Below are positions 1 to 13,223 of a DNA stretch of 64,000 bases, piece after piece. The number at the start of each line of letters is the position of its first letter. The stretch's first letter is position 1. Location of the stretch: the NCBI GenBank assembly GCA_949318235.1, contig OX439131.1, forward strand, positions 11,304,231 to 11,368,230. Reading direction: 5' to 3'. The notes under the pieces are model-generated. The model had not been told where the DNA came from and did not search any database. It saw nothing but the letters and a program-made list of their open reading frames with translations. Source of the DNA: Ecdyonurus torrentis. Its lineage: Eukaryota; Arthropoda; Insecta; Ephemeroptera; Heptageniidae. The translations under genes were made by a program, and so were the position numbers.

Positions 1-224
1 TTCTTATTTTGAGCTTGATAATCGCTGTAATGTAAATAATCCAAAATTACATTTTTTTTATTTAATTATACTTATCTAAAATAACTATAAAATTCTCAAA
101 ACCATATGAGTTCATTGCACTGAAATAAGATATTTATGTATACATTCTTTCTGTCAATATATATATTTTTTTATTTGAATTATTGATTTTTGTCTCAATA
201 GTAATTTTATGTACGTTTGCAGCT

Positions 225-257
<33 letters not shown>

Positions 258-3200
258 TCTAATTTTGAATAAATACTAAACTTTTATTACGATCAAAGGT
301 TAAATTATTATGAGATATTGTTTATTGAAATATTTTATTGTAGTACAAGCTTGCAAAGGTTCATAATTCATTTTTCTTATTGTATGAAAGGCGGCGCCAC
401 CATCCAGCTCTGTGTAACTCATTATAAATACATTGAGCATAACTTTTTGTTATTGTGGTTTTATTAACATGTATATCACAATAAAATAGAGTTATGAAAT
501 TTAGTATTTGTACATGCAGTAATAGTAAAATAGCTATTTTAAAAAAAAGCTGATCTGTTTAATGTATACGATGTTAAATTTAATTTGTTAATCGAACTAA
601 TTTTGTTATGATATTGCTGTCATAATAAATGTCAACGTTAATTATCTTTAAAAATAAAGCAAATTTTATTTACAATAAATGCAATAATAGAAAATAAAAT
701 ACTGTATTATATAGATGTTGTTTTTGCAAACACACAAATTACGGTGAGAAATTTCAATGACTGCAATGAAAGTGTGACTATTATTTTAAAAATAAAAATT
801 TGTAGAAAAAAAAATCTAAAATGATAGGTTTCAACAACATATAGCTAAATAATTTAAAATTGACTTCAAACATCAGAGTTCTAAATTATCTCTTATTACA
901 AACAATGCAAAAAGCAGTTCTTTCCATATAGCCTAACTTCTTTATATAATATACAATTACAAAATTATAATCCTCAAGTATTTAACATTCTATACCATCA
1001 AATCAAGCATATATATACAGACGAAAATAAATACAAATAAAATATTCAATTTGCATATAAAATTTAAATAAATTTAAACATAAAGAATTTATATTTTGAA
1101 TAAAGTATAATCTACACACATGATACAACGCCTTATTGTATAAACAATGTCTCATTTTTCTGTACAGAATAAAGTAATTATTTTCTATATGTTGTGATGT
1201 ATGAAAAATAAAAGTTGTGATTATAATTTTTTATTGACACGTGTATATATCTCATAAAAAAATCACACCTTGAATTTTATTTTTTCACTTGATGAAGAAC
1301 AATGCAGTAAAGGTGTTACATGAATACATATATGTACATACACACTAGTACATACTGCGAGTACATGATTTGATGACGTCACAAGAATGTAAATATACAC
1401 AAATTTGCGTGACAAATCTATGTAAGTATATACACTATCGCAGCAAACGTTGTATATAAGCTTTACGCTATTTTCATAACTTGAAGGACTTTTTTATTAT
1501 TGAATTTTATAAGCTTCTTATACCATTTTATGTAACTTAATAATATAAAACTTTGTTATATATATAGAAAATTAAATAAATAATATTAATTCAGTATATA
1601 AATATTTGTATTTCTTTTGTACTAATAGAGCCTTAGTGAAATTAAATAGAAAATAATATGTTAATTTATTAAAAATCAACAATATTATCAATTACATTTT
1701 AATCATTACTGGTGGAAAAATCATCCAAATTTATAAGCCTTTTTTTATTCATAATTAAAGTTGAGTTATTTAAAACTAAAAAATATATATTTTAGTAACA
1801 GAAAATTAAACCTATTTGCAACAAGTCAAAAGCGATTTTTTTGTTACATTACTTTTATTATATTTCATGATGGTTTCTCATGAGGATATTTTTTATGATG
1901 GTGATATATTTGGTTATTGGTTATTATATTATATTGTGTTTTTTTTAAGAAATACAATAAACATCATGCACCAAATAAAAAAATATATATATTTAATCTT
2001 TTTCCTATCAGTCAAGAAGTTTTATCACAAAAAAAAATAATTAAAATGAATACATCACCTTGTTGACTGCTAGTGCACTTGAAATTTCAACTAAAATTGA
2101 AATCAATTTCAATATTATCTAATCACAGTATAAACTTAAAAATAATCCTCACTTCAAATTTTTATATAAATACACGTGCCAAAATTTGCAATAAATTTTA
2201 AATAATATTTGCGTTAAATTTAAACTAATTTAATCTATTTATAATAAAATTTAATTATGCAATAAATATATTACGTAATTTTTTTATGATAAACTTTGTG
2301 ATTAATAAGGTCAAGAGAATATTATAGTAAAGAAGAGGGAAAAAAATTTCAACATAAAAATATTTAAATTTATATCATTGCATGTTCCGTTCTATTTTTT
2401 TATTTTTAAAGAAAATAGAATTATGGATGTTAGAACCCTAAAATTATGTTTTAAAAAGAAGGAGGAAAGAAGGAAACGCACCGATGAAAGTTGAGGAAAA
2501 ATATGACCATTGATTTCGTACGAGGAAATAAAACTGTACGATTTAAAGCAGTTTTATCTTTTTTCATAATCAGGGTGCTCAGAATAAATTTTCACTTTCT
2601 TCCTTGGTTTTGTCAATGAAGTTAATTTTTCATGCTATTAATCTAAGACAATAAATAATTTAGTATTTTATTCCTTTAGTTCATATATAGTAAGAAGAAG
2701 AAAAAAAAATCTATATATTACATTGTACGAAAAAAAACTACTTTCAAATACTGATGTTAACATGGAGTCAGTATAGAAATGAACTTACATAAAATGTTCT
2801 TGAAAATAAATTTATTTTCATGAAAGCTACAAAAGTATAAGGGGTTGACGCTGTTTTATTTTTTAGCATACAATAGAAATACGTATAAATGTGAATCATA
2901 CATATAATATACTTGAAAGAAATCATTTTATTATTATAATTTCTATATTATAAAATCAAGATTTAAATTATTAAGAATAATAAATTTAAATCATGAAGTG
3001 TTATAAAACTCGTGGAAAAAGTTTGAAAAGCATGTTTTACGCATGCAATATCCTCTTAGAATGTGATAATGACATTTGATCGATTGTTGAACACGATTGT
3101 TTATCTTTTGTACATCTCTTGTCATTGCTGCGTGGTGTGAAAACCTAACAAAAAAACACACGCAAATCTAACATGAAAACTCGTTAATATCTTGTATAAT

Positions 3201-5249
3201 TTATTATCTAACAAATTTTCCTTTATATTGTTAACTTAAAATTTATTCAAATCTTAAATCTGCTTCATTTTCAACCCTTTTTTTTATTATATACATATAT
3301 ATTTTTATTTTTCATAATAAGAAAAGAATAATTATCAACGACGTGAATATTAAGTGCTGCTTTTTCTTGTTTTCTCTTTATGTTTTATTATGTTGTTGTA
3401 TTATTATGTATAAGTCTTGTTTTACCTTTCATGTCTCAGGCTTATGTATTGTTATAATCTAACTACATCAGCAGAGCCCTCTGATTTTATTACGATAACA
3501 ATAATGATTTTGTGTTATATGGGTGCATTTAAAAGAAATATTATGTTTTTGAAAGAAGGAAAAAAAATTGAATTTAAGAAAGAAAAAATTACAAATTCAT
3601 TCCTTTGTTTTTTACTTCATATATACTATTTAGAGAGCATCACATTGTGTAATATTTAATTTAAAAATAGAAACATTTAAATGTATCGAACTATAATAAC
3701 TGCTGTGGTCTTCGCAAATTATGCTTAGGAGGGAAACGCATGTTATATCATATATCTTGTGATTGTACTTCAAGATATTTTTTTTAATCATGTTTGTAAT
3801 TTAACTAAAACTAAATCATAACCCAGCAGTATCTAAATTCAATGAACATCATTATAGCGTAAAGTGAATATACATACATATACATATATATAATATACAC
3901 ACATTTTTTTTTTCAATCCTTCTTACACTTATATCTTTGATAATTTAACCCAGCCCTCAATTGCAACGATTGGACTAAAGAAAATAAAAATATTAATCTT
4001 ACCTTTTTTTGTTAAGATTTCTAAAAAAGGAAATGAAAAGTTCATGACCTTTTTGTATTTTCTATACGATCACTTTATAAAACACAACATTGGACTCACA
4101 TTTAAAATATCTATATACATATACATAAAATAAAAAATATATAAATGAAAACGACAAAAATTATCTTTGCTTAAAAAATTTGTTATCAGTAAATTTAAAC
4201 TACGTTCAAAGAGCATCATTATAAAGATTTGCAAATTTTAAAAACTACTAGAAGGCCCCAACTTTAATCATCATATATATATTTTTTTATAGATAAATAC
4301 TCTCTTTATATCATTAAATTTTTTATATACATTCGCTATCTCTAAGATGTAAGACCTTTGTAACATTTTATTTTATACTTTTGGCCTGTTTTATATAAAA
4401 AAAAAATTAAGAAAGATTAAGAAAAATTATTTTTAAGATGAGATATAAAAAAGGTCAAGTAAATAAAATAAGATGCAAATCTTTCATAAAAAAAAAAAAA
4501 AAAAATACATGCCTCGTCAAATTATTATTATTTCATCGTGTTTGTTACATACTAATTATGTACTAAAATTATTATCGGTGATTTGTAAAATTGTGGGAAC
4601 AAAAATAAAGAACTTTTTTTTTGTTTTTTTTTTTGCGTTTTCTTTTCTTTCTTTTTCTTTTTTTTTTTTTTCTTTCTATTTAATTCAGTATAAAGTGAGA
4701 ATGAAGTATGTAATGACCAAATAATTTTATATTTTTTACGCTTTTTAAGTCATTTTTTCTAAGCTTTGCGAAAGTAATTTCATATAAAATTGACGTAAGT
4801 ACAGAAAAAAATATTCTGATTATTATAATTTTTTTCTTATAAATCTAAATTTGCATTTCATATTTTCCAGGTAATGTAAAATTATATTCCATTATGTATA
4901 ATTATTTGCCAGATTAAAAATATACCAAATGTAATATTCAGCTCTTTCTTTTTATAGCTGATTTACTTTAACCTTCATTTTTTTTTGTAAAATATAAAAA
5001 ATTACAATTTTTTATAGTCAAATTACTGGAATTGCCTTAAATGTGATGAAACATGTATAGCTGTGTAAAATATGCGAGAAATTGTAATGTTAATGGTAAA
5101 GTGAAGAATTTTGAAGAAGTGATTCAAACAATTTTAAGTGAGTTACAAAATAACAAATTATTAATTATTATTTATACAATATGGTTTTAAATATCGATAT
5201 GCATTGAAATTGTGTTTTAAATATTTACATAAAGTTAAAAATTAGAATG
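1..5249. other. AT-rich noncoding stretch, no gene seen
   Basis: No frame here reads as a protein family I know; the open frames are short, rich in F, Y, I, K and N, and fit chance in AT-rich DNA. It contains a 28-base poly-T run at 227-254, a small GC-rich patch at 391-412, a TGACGTCA palindrome at 1374-1381, CACGTG at 1238-1243 and 2173-2178, and several shorter A or T runs. Nothing else stands out. Confidence 0.7.
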
Positions 5250-5282
5250 AAAAAAAAAAAAAAAAAAAAGGGGGGGGGGGGG
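5250..5282. repeat. A20 run joined directly to a G13 run
   Basis: About 20 A are followed without a break by about 13 G. It is a homopurine tract of two pure homopolymers. Such tracts are prone to slippage and to sequencing error, so the exact lengths are uncertain. Confidence 0.9.
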
Positions 5283-5361
5283 CATATTATATATGCAACA
5301 TAAATTAAGAAATTAATTATTTCCGTATTTTATAGATAAATTATATTTTTTAACAAGTTAA

Positions 5362-5365
<4 letters not shown>

Positions 5366-5393
<28 letters not shown>
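5366..5393. repeat. (CT)14 microsatellite
   Basis: Uninterrupted CT dinucleotides of about 28 bases between AT-rich flanks. No gene context is visible. Confidence 0.95.
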
Positions 5394-5396
<3 letters not shown>

Positions 5397-6492
5397 GTAA
5401 TTATGTATTTTCAATATTGAATTGTTTTCATTTTAAAACTATAATATACGCTGATACATTTATTGCATTATGATTGCAGGATGAAATAACTAAAAAAAAA
5501 ATGAATGTTTTAGATTAATTTACAGCAATTTAGATAGCTGCATTTTAAAATGTAACAAAAATATATTTTCAATATATAGGGAATAGGGACTTAGAGTTGA
5601 AATTCTTTTAAATGCATAGTGATTCGTTATTTTCCCAGTCTGTTTCCTGCTTTGATACATTTTGATTATCTGCATGAGAGATATCAGGCAGGTTAAAGAG
5701 CGACTTAATGACAAGTCTAGTCTTCTCCCAGTACTTATTGTTTTTGTCACTAAATTGTGTAAATGAAAATTCTTTAAATCCCTCCAGTCATGTTGAATCT
5801 CTAACTTTATGTATAAAAAAATATAACAAATTGTTCATTAGGGAATTTCCTTAGTGTTTCTCACGCTCTTCATGCCAAATGTTAAACTCTACGAGGGGGA
5901 TGATTTTTTTTATCTCTCATTCAAATCTGTCTTCGCCTTGCAAGGATGCTGTGTGTTGAAACTTTTGCATAATGATCAACCATTAATCAAATACACCAGT
6001 GCATTAAAAACTAAATCAAAAAAGACACTTTATGTAATTATTATACTTAACTTTTATTTGTTCATTTTGAGTGTTTGATATAACGAAAATAAATCTTTAT
6101 TTTGCGTTTTAATATTTAACAACTGTTCACATTTTTATATATTAAGTTAAGTTTATTAGCGTGGAAAAATTAGTTTTTTTCCTCCACTAAAATTAAGTAC
6201 TTATATGTTTGAAGTGATGTAAACAATATTATATAAATATATTAATCTGACAAGTTTAGTGTATCCAGGGTTCATGATTCGTGAAATTAGATATTAATGG
6301 CAAACAACGTTCAATTTTGAGTCGTATTTATACGTAATTCTTGTTAAATGAATTTTTATTGCTCTGATAATTTATTTGAGCAAAAAAATCCATACTAGAT
6401 CATAAAATATATAGTAATATATTTTTAGCCTCTCAATATAAACCATTTATTATTATTAATATCTATAAATTATTAATGAATTTTCTATTCTC
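5394..6492. other. AT-rich noncoding stretch
   Basis: No gene is recognisable. The short open frames at 5520-5750 (minus) and 5854-6078 (plus) have no domain, signal peptide or other family signature that I can see, and they are of a length expected by chance. Confidence 0.6.
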
Positions 6493-6790
6493 TTAAAGGA
6501 ATAGACCAGAGAAAAACATAAGCATTTATATCACAAAACACTTGATGTGACGTACATAAATAACTTTAGTTTGTCTAAAAACCCAACTGTATCTCCGTAG
6601 TAGTAATCAGGAATTTTCATTTATACAACCCGCACCACATTTTCATTCTAATTTTTGCATGTTTCTGACGTCATAAATATAAATAGTCACGCAAATTGCA
6701 TACTTTACAGTATTTTCACGCTCTCTCGTGGGGCTACATTAACATTCTGGTAAAAATTGTCAACAGTTTTGCAGATCCCATTTCATGTTT
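6493..6790 (+). repeat. Dispersed repeat, copy 1
   Basis: This stretch matches 33581-33919 in the same orientation. Shared blocks in order are TTAAAGG-ATAGAC, ATCACAAAACACTT, ACATAAATAAC, AACCCAACTGTA, GTTTCTGACGTCATAAA, CACGCTCTC-TGTGG, TCTGGTAAAAATT and AGATCCCATTT. The match starts at a TTAA in both copies, a tetranucleotide favoured by piggyBac and Kolobok transposons, but no matching inverted end was found, so the class is open. It contains a perfect TGACGTCA at 6666-6673. The short frame at 6696-6878 is a chance reading through it. Confidence 0.75.
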
Positions 6791-8264
6791 ATTCATGTTT
6801 CGTGTTTATTTGTGCATGTTGTTTTATGTGATCTATGGCTTTAAATTATTAAAAAATCGTTTCAAACTTAAAATGTGAGATGACTCTTTTTCCTGACTTC
6901 ATATTTATTTGCAGCTTCTGTTGTTAAATGGAAACAGTTTAGGAAAATGTACATTAAAAATTGCACTTGCTACTGTATATTAAGATTATGATAATAATGG
7001 TTAATGATAATAAAACTCATTCCTAGAAATACCGTTTAACGTTTTTCCTTCTTTCTTTAAATATAATAATTATAAATGTTCTATTTTTTTATTGGAAACA
7101 GAAATGAGAAAAAAAAAATTGCACCATATGAGTTCAGCTTCTTCTTCATTTTTTTTTTTTTTCCATATAATGTAATTTTTTATTTGGAACTTAATTATTC
7201 ATTTCAGTATTTCCTTATTGAGTTTTATAATTTAAATAACTGGATGAATCAGATTAAATGAGTGGGCTGAGAGAGAGAGAGAGAGAGAGAGAAATATGTT
7301 TCATACTAAGCACCAATTATCCTAATCTGCATTGACAGCCCGATTGCTGCAGAGACATAAAAAAAGACACGTCCGCTCTCTCTCTCTCTCTCTTGCTTTT
7401 TTGATAAACCAACAAGCAATTGGAATCAGAAGTATTATAAAAACTGGAACATCCACCCCCTTCTCTCCTCCTTCTATATTATTCACTTCCTCCCTACATG
7501 CCATGTGAAAGCACATGTTTATGTGAAATATGAATATTTAAGACTGATGCACTACATTCCTCGATATATGTAAGGGTTATCCTAACACATATGCGTTCAT
7601 AGCATAGATAAATAAGGTACCGTATATTTGAAACAGAGAGGGGAATAGAGAAAGTTATGCTAAAATAGATTGATGGAAAAAAAAGGGGTGTATATAATGT
7701 ATGATAAAAAAAATAAAGATAAGAATATTTTAGCATATGTGAAACTTGCCTTAATTCTCGCTGACAGTTTTATAAATATATATATTTTTTTACCATATGT
7801 GAGGATATATCTTTAAATATGATGTGGTTGAATCCATTCATTTGAATATAATCTTACTTTTTGCAGTAATAACTTTGTTGGACACTATACAATTTAAAAT
7901 ACTTACGTACAGAGTATAGTAAATAATATAGAACACTATACATTATAAAGAAAATATGTGCACAGATAATATGTAGAATTGTTTATGTCTTTTAGAGTCC
8001 TCTGTCTCTGTAAATAATACCACAGAGAGTGGTAATACGAAGATTTTTCCCCAATGCAATATTTTTTGTGTATTAGATAATAATAAGATCTACTTTGTAA
8101 AATGTGGTTTAATAGAAGGAGACATTTACACATGAATTAAAATATACTTTTGTTGTGATTTCAAAGCATTTAACATTGAAAATTGAAAGACATTTCAAAT
8201 CAATAATATAAGTATATAATATTTAGTCATATACAAGTACAAGCACATAAACCTCACCCATTAA
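6791..8264. other. AT-rich noncoding stretch with small microsatellites
   Basis: It holds GA dinucleotides at 7269-7292 and, about 85 bases on, CT dinucleotides at 7376-7393. The open frames at 7322-7516 and 7494-7736 (minus) read partly through these repeats and show no domain. The rest is AT-rich with nothing recognisable. Confidence 0.6.
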
Positions 8265-8430
<166 letters not shown>

Positions 8431-8579
8431 TTTTTTAAATTTAGGAGATTTAAATTTATTCACATGTGCAAACCTAATTTTAGTTTTCTTTATTTATTGA
8501 ATTACAAATAAATTTCAAATGAAATTCAGGCAATAAAATTGTCAACAGAATTCAAATGTATAACAATAGATATACAGCA

Positions 8580-8740
8580 AAGAAACAGTGATCACGGAGC
8601 TAATGATTGAACTTGGAGTGTTTGACAATTAAGGAGCAGCCGGGGTTTGTGTACCAAGGCGACAGCGTGTGTCATTGCATGTGTAGGCTAAGATGAATGT
8701 GCGACACCAACTGTAACGCTCCCTTTAATCTTCAAAATAT
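8580..8740. other. GC- and CpG-richer island
   Basis: The sequence here is clearly richer in G and C than its flanks, for example around GGAGCAGCCGGGG and AAGGCGACAGCG. No long frame crosses it. It could be a regulatory element or an old repeat; I cannot tell. Confidence 0.35.
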
Positions 8741-8791
8741 ATATCGAACCCTCTTTTGAAAACACTTCTTCATTTCACGGGAAAAAATTCG

Positions 8792-8817
8792 TTTTTTTTT
8801 TTTTTTTTTTTTTTTTT
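8792..8817. repeat. Poly-T run (26 T)
   Basis: An uninterrupted T homopolymer just upstream of the large CT array. It could be the A-tail of an antisense retroposon or simple slippage; no target duplication was identified. Confidence 0.85.
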
Positions 8818-8881
8818 ACTTACTTGAGTAAAAAAAAATCTTGTGTCATATTTTAGAAGGATTTCTTTTTATCTTTTTAGC

Positions 8882-10019
<1,138 letters not shown>

Positions 10020-10071
10020 GCAACCTCATCAAGTGCGGATTTGTTCGGTTTAATTTGTCTTGATCACCCCT

Positions 10072-10107
<36 letters not shown>

Positions 10108-10400
10108 GTCCAAACAGACGGCGCGGCGCCGGCCTTGATGTGTGGTAACATTTGCCCCCACGCCCCTCCCTCGCACGCCCACCTTTTTCTTATATCCGTA
10201 GATCAACGTCGCTAAACTGAGATAACTTTAGTCAGTGACAACTCTGTTGAACTGCAAACTTTCAATGTAAATATTAGAAACCATATATTGAAACTTTCTC
10301 TGATAGCCGGGGCCGGGAATGAATTTTTGTTCAAGATCACTAAATCTGGCAAGCTCTTTTTGCCCTGAATATTTTCATCAATGTGCATGCTCAGTAAAAT
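10020..10400. other. GC-rich island with embedded (CT)n
   Basis: A CT array at 10073-10105 is followed directly by a very GC-rich segment (10107-10185) with GCGCGGCGCCGGCC and C-rich runs, then a second patch near 10305-10325. In this AT-rich setting the contrast is strong. It may be a regulatory island. The open frame on the minus strand at 9976-10206 reads through the CT array as an arginine-glutamate repeat and is not credible as a gene. Confidence 0.45.
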
Positions 10401-10617
10401 AACAATAAAATAAAATAAAAAGTATTATAATTGGGATGCCTTGAGATAAAAATTAGAAGTCAACAGAAACTAATAAAACTCACAGTAAAATATTAGCCAC
10501 TTCAATCCAAATGAAAACAGGTATAGATTAAAATTAAAATATAGATGTTTTAAAAACTATTGATCACTTCTTATATATACGAAGAGTACTGAATATAATA
10601 ATTTAATGTGTTTAGAT

Positions 10618-11145
10618 TAGAGCTGTAAAAAACTCGAAATATTTTTAGCCCGGGCTGAAATTTTTGAGCCCGGTTTGACTTGAAACCCGGGTTTAGCTTG
10701 AAATCGAGCTTAAACTCGAAAAACGAGCTAAAGCTCGGAAAGCTCGATATTTGAGCCGAAGTTTAAAAACGAGCTTTCGAGCCTATGAAGAATAAAGCTC
10801 GATTTTCATTATAAAAAAATTGTTTTTAAAGGTTAAAATTCATAAATAAAATAAAATAATTTTTAAAAATATTTTAAACAGCTTATTTTGCATGATAGAA
10901 TATTAAAAATGTCATTTTAAACACAAATTACAAACATTTTTTTCTATGCTTTCTTCGAAAATTGTGCTTTAGCTCGAATTATTTTCAAAAGCTCGATTTT
11001 TTCACGAGTCATTTACGAGCTGAACTCAAAAAAGCTCGTTTTCGAGCTAAAAGCTCGAAACCCGGGTTTACCATTTTCAAAAAAACGAGCACCCGAAGAT
11101 TTTGGCCCGGGCGGGTGCCCGAACCGGTTTAAATTTACAGCTCTA
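10618..11145. mobile_element. Non-autonomous hAT-like transposon
   Basis: The 528-bp element starts TAGAGCTGTAAA and ends with the exact inverted copy TTTACAGCTCTA. It is flanked by a perfect 8-bp direct duplication GTTTAGAT (10610-10617 and 11146-11153), the hallmark target site duplication of hAT transposons. The subterminal parts are crowded with AGCTCG/CGAGCT and CCCGGG-containing motifs in both orientations, as expected for transposase-binding regions, around an AT-rich core at about 10800-10970. No transposase frame is present, so it must have been moved by an enzyme encoded elsewhere. Intact ends and duplication suggest it is not very old. Confidence 0.92.
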
Positions 11146-11821
11146 GTTTAGATGGCTATTTGAGGAGGCATTTATTAAAGTCAGCAGCCATCTCTCTAAG
11201 ATTTTAACTGCAGATATCTCAGACTTAATATGCTAATCACGTATCTCAGTACTTAACGAGTGTTCAAAATGAAAATAATGACGAGTTTATTAATAGTATG
11301 ACTATATTTAGACTTGCAAGTGAAAATAGTGAAATTTGATGTCGTGTCGAATGATTTAAAATTAACATATTGTGTATTGTTATAGCAATTGAGAAAGGAA
11401 TACTCAAATATGTGTATCAAAATTACTTTGTAGTAAACTTTTGCAATAATTATACATATAGAAAGGAATAATCAATGTTTAATAAATATTTAGTAAGCTT
11501 TCGTGAGATTAAATTAGAATTGTATTATAAAATCATAACTTGGATATAAGGAATGTTTTGTATTTAGAGAAATGAGCAAATATTCATTACCTAAATTTTA
11601 TTTTTATCTAAATCTTAAAATTAAACCTATTAAATGTTATACACAAAATGTTTATATTCAAAATTTATAAATATACTTTCTTTTGTTTATTTTGTTAATA
11701 TCAGATAATAATACTAGTTTTACTTTTTTCTTTATGTCTTTATTTCATTATGTTTGAGACGCAAAATTGATATTGTAACATATATAATAAAAAATTATAA
11801 TAATAATAAAAAAAAAAAAAT
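11146..11821. other. AT-rich noncoding stretch
   Basis: Apart from the 8-bp target duplication at 11146-11153 it is plain AT-rich sequence with no credible frame or repeat. Confidence 0.6.
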
Positions 11822-11919
11822 TGAACCAACCGATAAGGCTTTGCCTTGGTTGGATTATTGTAACACAGTATATTGTGTTTAAAAAAATAAAAATAATAAT
11901 TAAAAAAAAAAAAAAAAAA
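11822..11919 (+). repeat. Double hairpin plus A-rich tail, copy 1
   Basis: The first hairpin pairs CCAACC with GGTTGG around AAGGC-TTT-GCCTT (11827-11852). A second small hairpin, AACACA-gtata-TTGTGTT, lies at about 11861-11879, and an A-rich tail with a run of about 19 A follows. A related sequence with the same order (hairpin, hairpin, A-tail) lies on the minus strand at 22380-22516. The shared core is GAACCARCCGAYAAG. A transcribed, A-tailed retroposon or the 3' end of a longer retroelement would explain both, but this is inference. Confidence 0.5.
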
Positions 11920-11926
11920 AGATAAA

Positions 11927-12139
11927 AATGGACAAAAATAAATATGCTAGCTCATTATCAGTGGCATTTGTTCAATACAGCATAATTTATGCAATATTGT
12001 ACTTCATAATAACTATATTATACAAAGCATAAATTTTATGTTGTAATGTACAGCATAATTATTTATGTTGTTCAGATTTAGCAACTAATGCTAAAATGAC
12101 ATAAATGCAGCATAAATTACGTAATTTATTCTTTCCATG
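11927..12139 (+). mobile_element. TA-flanked MITE family 1, copy A
   Basis: The right end reads AATTTATTCTTTCCATG followed by TA (12140-12141). The left end ATGGACAAAAATAAATATG is a diverged inverted match. Interior blocks CAGCATAATTATTTATG, AATGACATAAATGCAG and ATAAATTACGTAATTTAT are shared with copy B (opposite strand) and partly copy C. The left TA appears mutated (A-rich), so the left limit is approximate. It has no coding capacity. TA duplication and CAYG ends point to the Tc1/mariner group as the source of transposase. Confidence 0.75.
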
Positions 12140-12141
12140 TA

Positions 12142-13138
12142 GTACATAAACTAATAAAGAATAATCGAAATATTGAAAGAGAACAAATATTATCAATATG
12201 GTGTTATTTATATTATTTACGTCTTTTTAAAAGAAATTTTACTTTCTTAAACTTAATTCAAGCAACATATATGCTGAGTTAACTACTATTCCAATAATTA
12301 AAACTAAATTAACAATAAATTGGTTTTGCTATTTCTGATGCAATAAATAAAATCTTAAATGTATATAAATAGATGCGCATAAAATTCAAAGATTCAATAT
12401 CCATAAGCTATAACTAACTAAAAACCAATCGAAATGGATTATATTTCCTCTACAAATCGATAATAATTTTAGTTCCAAGTCATCAAATTATATAAATAAT
12501 GATTATTGTAATAATAATAAAGTAACACTTTCTCACAATCAAGAAAGTTTTTAGTAATATCAACGGTAAATACAAAACCATACAATTATATAATAAAATA
12601 AAAATTCGTAAATTCATCAAATTAATTATCTTCTTTTAATTTTGCAGGTGTTAAAAAAATCTATTTTAAATAACAATATAAACTCATTTATAACGAGTCT
12701 TCATACGCAATAATGATAATAATAAAGTATTAAAAAATATACATTATATTAAAGTTAAATGAAAAATATTGTTGTTAAGTATTATAAAACTTGTTACTTT
12801 TCGATTATAATTGAAGATAACAGAAAAATAATAACCGTTATATTAGCATTAAATGCAATATGTAAAAAATAAATAATAATAATAATAAATACAATTTTTA
12901 TTCTGATGTTAATAAAATAAAAATAATTCTTAGAGGTATATAATTATTACTTCGAAAATAGTAAGTATTTATTATTGTTTTTTTTTCAACATCAAAAAAT
13001 AATTTTTTAGTAATCATAATATTTTTTTTTTTATATAAAAAAATAAGTTAAAATTTAAGGTTATATATTATATCTTAGTCTATAATTTAGAAACAGAAAA
13101 GTAATATTTCTGAATAATCTCTTTTCGTTGTATATATA

Positions 13139-13223
<85 letters not shown>

